This document shows, in pieces, positions 62,039 through 64,000 of a stretch of DNA of 64,000 nt (position 1 is the first letter of the stretch; the number at the start of each line of letters is the position of its first letter). This DNA is from an uncultured bacterium. GTDB lineage: Bacteria > Bacillota_I > Bacilli_A > RFN20 > CAG-826. The stretch lies in assembly GCA_949284685.1 (NCBI GenBank), contig CASDWE010000002.1, forward strand, positions 19,064-83,063. Reading direction: 5' to 3'. A program made the translations under genes and the position numbers. The notes beneath the pieces were generated by a model. It searched no databases. It was not told the DNA's origin and saw only the letters and a list, made by a program, of their open reading frames with translations.

Positions 62039-63191
62039 GATTATATACCTCCATGATATTATTATAAAATGTCTCAATTGAATATTGTTCAATGATTTTT
62101 AAGGCATTATTTCTTATTGTTTGTTTTTCTTCGTCAGTCATTAAATAAATTTGGTGAGCTTTATTAACAAAAGATTCGTTATCAGTAAAGAAAAATCCTG
62201 TTTCTTGATCTTCTATTGTTCCAGCAAGATTATCATCATATCTAGCTAAAACCAAACAAGAGCTCGCCATCGCCTCCATAAAAGTTAATCCTTGCGTTTC
62301 GGTTAAAGAAGCGGAAGTATAAATATCCGCTAAATGATAATACAGCGGTACTTTTTTTGCTTCGACTGGTCCAACAAATATAACATATTTTGTTAAATTA
62401 AATTGACTTACAAGCGATTTGAGGTTGTTTAAATTTGGACCTTTTCCAACTATGAGAAGTTTGCATTTAATATTTGGATATTTATTAACGAAATGAGCAA
62501 AACCTTCGATAGAAGTTTCCATAAATTTTTCTTTTGCTAAACGACCTAATAATAAAAATGTAAAGGTATCTTTATCTATACCATATTTAGTTTTCAAATT
62601 ATCAATTTCATCTTTATCAATATTTTTTTCATCAAATAAAGAAAAATCAATTCCTGTTGGAATAATATTTATATAGTTATCGCTTCCATATGAACGAAGC
62701 ATTTCTTTTGTTTTAATGGAAGGTGCAATAAATTCTGTAGAAAAATTAGACATATAAACAGAATATGCACGAATTGTTTTTTTAGCTATTCTATCAAAAT
62801 AACCATGCGTAACAATATAAGTATAATCTTCATATGTTGTATGATATGTATAAACAAATGGAATATTTAATAATGTTGCCACAATACGAGCAAATTGCCC
62901 AATAGGAGCGTCACATTGATTATGAATTATATCTGGATAAAAATCTTTGATGATTTTAAAAGCTTTTCCATTATAAATCCAAGCACCTTTATAGCCATAA
63001 AATTTTTTTAATTCAACACCCGGGATTTTAATAGTATTATCTTCATATTCAAACTTATTATCATCAGTATTTATCGTGACGAGTAAAACATCATTCCCAT
63101 GCTTTCTTAAAATATTTACCAAATTATAAGTTGATGTCGCTACGCCATTAATTTGCGGAGGATAAGTATCTGAAAAAATAGCAATTTTCAT
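62016..63191 (-). CDS. Family 4 glycosyltransferase, probable diacylglycerol glucosyltransferase type
   Basis: A 391-residue GT-B enzyme. 'IAIFSDTYPPQINGVATSTYNLV' at the N-terminus (with the Gly loop), 'IHNQCDAPIGQFAR', 'LGRLAKEK' and the GT4 E-x7-E motif in 'TETQGLTFMEAMASS' are visible. The N-terminus is typical of 1,2-diacylglycerol 3-glucosyltransferases and related glycolipid enzymes; acceptor and sugar remain inference. It follows the flippase-like gene with TAATG-style contact, which supports a membrane glycolipid role. Confidence 0.88.
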   Translation of the reverse strand: MKIAIFSDTYPPQINGVATSTYNLVNILRKHGNDVLLVTINTDDNKFEYEDNTIKIPGVELKKFYGYKGAWIYNGKAFKIIKDFYPDIIHNQCDAPIGQFARIVATLLNIPFVYTYHTTYEDYTYIVTHGYFDRIAKKTIRAYSVYMSNFSTEFIAPSIKTKEMLRSYGSDNYINIIPTGIDFSLFDEKNIDKDEIDNLKTKYGIDKDTFTFLLLGRLAKEKFMETSIEGFAHFVNKYPNIKCKLLIVGKGPNLNNLKSLVSQFNLTKYVIFVGPVEAKKVPLYYHLADIYTSASLTETQGLTFMEAMASSCLVLARYDDNLAGTIEDQETGFFFTDNESFVNKAHQIYLMTDEEKQTIRNNALKIIEQYSIETFYNNIMEVYNRGVKAFW

Positions 63192-64000
63192 TAATCATCA
63201 TCTCCAATATCTATTTCGTTCCATTCTTCACTATCTAAAATAGACTTTTCATGATTTGATTGGTTATTTAATTTAGCTTTATCTAATTTATCTTTTTCTT
63301 CTTTTCTTTTCTTTCTTTCTTCAGCTTCTTTTCGATTTCTTAATCTTAAAGATGACATAATTGCTTGTCTAGTTAATCTAGTTGTTTCATATAATGTATC
63401 AGCGCTTTGTTTACGTTCGATATAAGTTTCTCTTTGTAAAGCAACAAATGTTTGACGGTTGATATTTCTTTGCGTGACTTGTTCTTTTGGAGAAGCACGA
63501 TAAAATGCAGCGACAATACCACCGACGAGTAAAGGCAAGGTAAAGGTTAAAAATCGCCAAATAATTTGTGCTGTGCTCGTAATAGAATTTCCATTAACCA
63601 TTCCATAATATGATTCAAACAATTGGTTGAAGAAATATTCGGATACCCCAGCAGAACCAGGAATAGGAATTAAACCAGTAATCATTTGATGGAAATTAGA
63701 AAAGAAAATAGAATCCCAAACTGTAAACCAAGTGATTTCATAATTTGCCCCTAATGCTTTCCCAACAAAACATGGAACGGCAAAATTTACCGCCATCGAC
63801 AATGTGTAAAGTAATGTTATAAGTATTGTAAAAGGAATATTTGATAATAATCTTTTTAATTCTATTTTAAAGTTTTCAACTTGTATTCTTAAATTTTCTC
63901 TTGTCTTATCAGGTCTTTTTAAAATATGAATAATATGCAAAAAATTAATACAGGGACCTAAAATAAAATGATGAAAATGTCGTGAATAAGACATTAAAAG
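63191..64000 (-). CDS. Flippase-like (UPF0104/YbhN-type) membrane protein, partial C-terminal part
   Basis: The frame is open to the window edge, so the N-terminus is missing. The visible 270 residues contain about five helices and the family motif 'LIPIPGSAGVSEYFFNQLF' (PxPGxxGxxE). The end is a long Lys/Arg/Glu-rich cytoplasmic tail of about 85 residues. The family includes MprF flippase domains and glycolipid-associated proteins. Position directly before the glycosyltransferase suggests both act on a membrane lipid. An internal ATG at 63994 is not likely to be the true start. Confidence 0.85.
   Translation of the reverse strand, partial: LLMSYSRHFHHFILGPCINFLHIIHILKRPDKTRENLRIQVENFKIELKRLLSNIPFTILITLLYTLSMAVNFAVPCFVGKALGANYEITWFTVWDSIFFSNFHQMITGLIPIPGSAGVSEYFFNQLFESYYGMVNGNSITSTAQIIWRFLTFTLPLLVGGIVAAFYRASPKEQVTQRNINRQTFVALQRETYIERKQSADTLYETTRLTRQAIMSSLRLRNRKEAEERKKRKEEKDKLDKAKLNNQSNHEKSILDSEEWNEIDIGDDD

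Noticed and set aside
1..64000. Use of UGA for tryptophan (Mycoplasma code)
   Set aside because: Several conserved genes end at TGA at the expected length (gpmI, the S1-domain gene, ricA, sufD), and Trp residues are TGG.
1..64000. Defence island, prophage or CRISPR array
   Set aside because: No integrase, transposase, restriction or Cas-like protein and no spaced direct repeats were seen; the window is core chromosome.

Overview
The window is a 64 kb piece of chromosome from an AT-rich Firmicute. Gene content and order point to the Bacilli, probably a small-genome, uncultured gut-type lineage near RF39, Acholeplasmatales or Erysipelotrichales (inference). UGA acts as a stop codon (for example gpmI and the S1-domain gene end in TGA), so the Mycoplasma code is not used. 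Bacillus-type neighbourhoods survive in compressed form: pgsA-cinA-recA-(DUF3737)-rny-ymdB-miaB-ricA-miaA; cca-dnaD-nth / recU / gpsB-rnpB; hup-der-cmk; mnmG-rsmG-parA-parB; argS-rpoE; and sufCDSUB. No phage, transposase, CRISPR array or toxin-antitoxin pair was seen. No stretch over 300 bases lacks a gene or RNA gene.

Layout. 1-2.3 kb: an ABC exporter (ATPase plus partial FtsX-type permease). 2.3-5.2 kb: hpf, metK under a divergent SAM-I-class riboswitch, a TSCPD protein and a PduL-type phosphotransacylase. 5.2-8.6 kb: mgtE, a GtrA protein, tRNA-Leu and two four-helix membrane proteins. 8.6-16.7 kb: PepF peptidase, gpmI, a LemA-like protein, a lipoprotein nuclease, a HAD phosphatase, an S1 protein and pgi. 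16.7-17.3 kb: six tRNA genes. 17.4-23 kb: nfu, then argS-rpoE-nrnA-cysQ-like and ychF-ispF on the minus strand. 23-28 kb: two MacB-like fused ATPase-permease proteins. 28-37.7 kb: DUF951, fhs, the tRNA-A37 modification genes tcdA, miaA and miaB with ricA, ymdB and rny, then a DUF3737 beta-helix protein and recA. 37.7-43 kb: cinA, pgsA, RNase P RNA, gpsB, a DEDD exonuclease, recU, nth, dnaD and a short CCA-type nucleotidyltransferase. 43-46 kb: hup, der, cmk and a ferredoxin. 46-49.3 kb: ribU under an FMN riboswitch, parB, parA and rsmG. 49.3-55.8 kb: mnmG and the whole SUF iron-sulphur operon. 55.9-60.3 kb: two large lipoproteins (one parvulin-like) and a HIT protein. 60.3-64 kb: yhaM, recX, a family 4 glycosyltransferase and a partial flippase-like membrane protein.

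How it works together. The window is dominated by RNA metabolism (RNase Y, YmdB, RicA, YhaM, NrnA, RNase P RNA, Hpf), tRNA maturation and modification (MiaA, MiaB, TcdA, MnmG, CCA enzyme) and Fe-S assembly (SUF, Nfu), with glycolysis, one-carbon metabolism and vitamin uptake. Two expression signals stand out. Many first genes have a promoter -10 box only 6-9 bases before the start codon and no ribosome binding site, which implies leaderless mRNAs. Inside operons, junctions often overlap as TAATG. RNase P RNA fits with almost no spare bases between the gpsB stop codon and the pgsA ribosome binding site.
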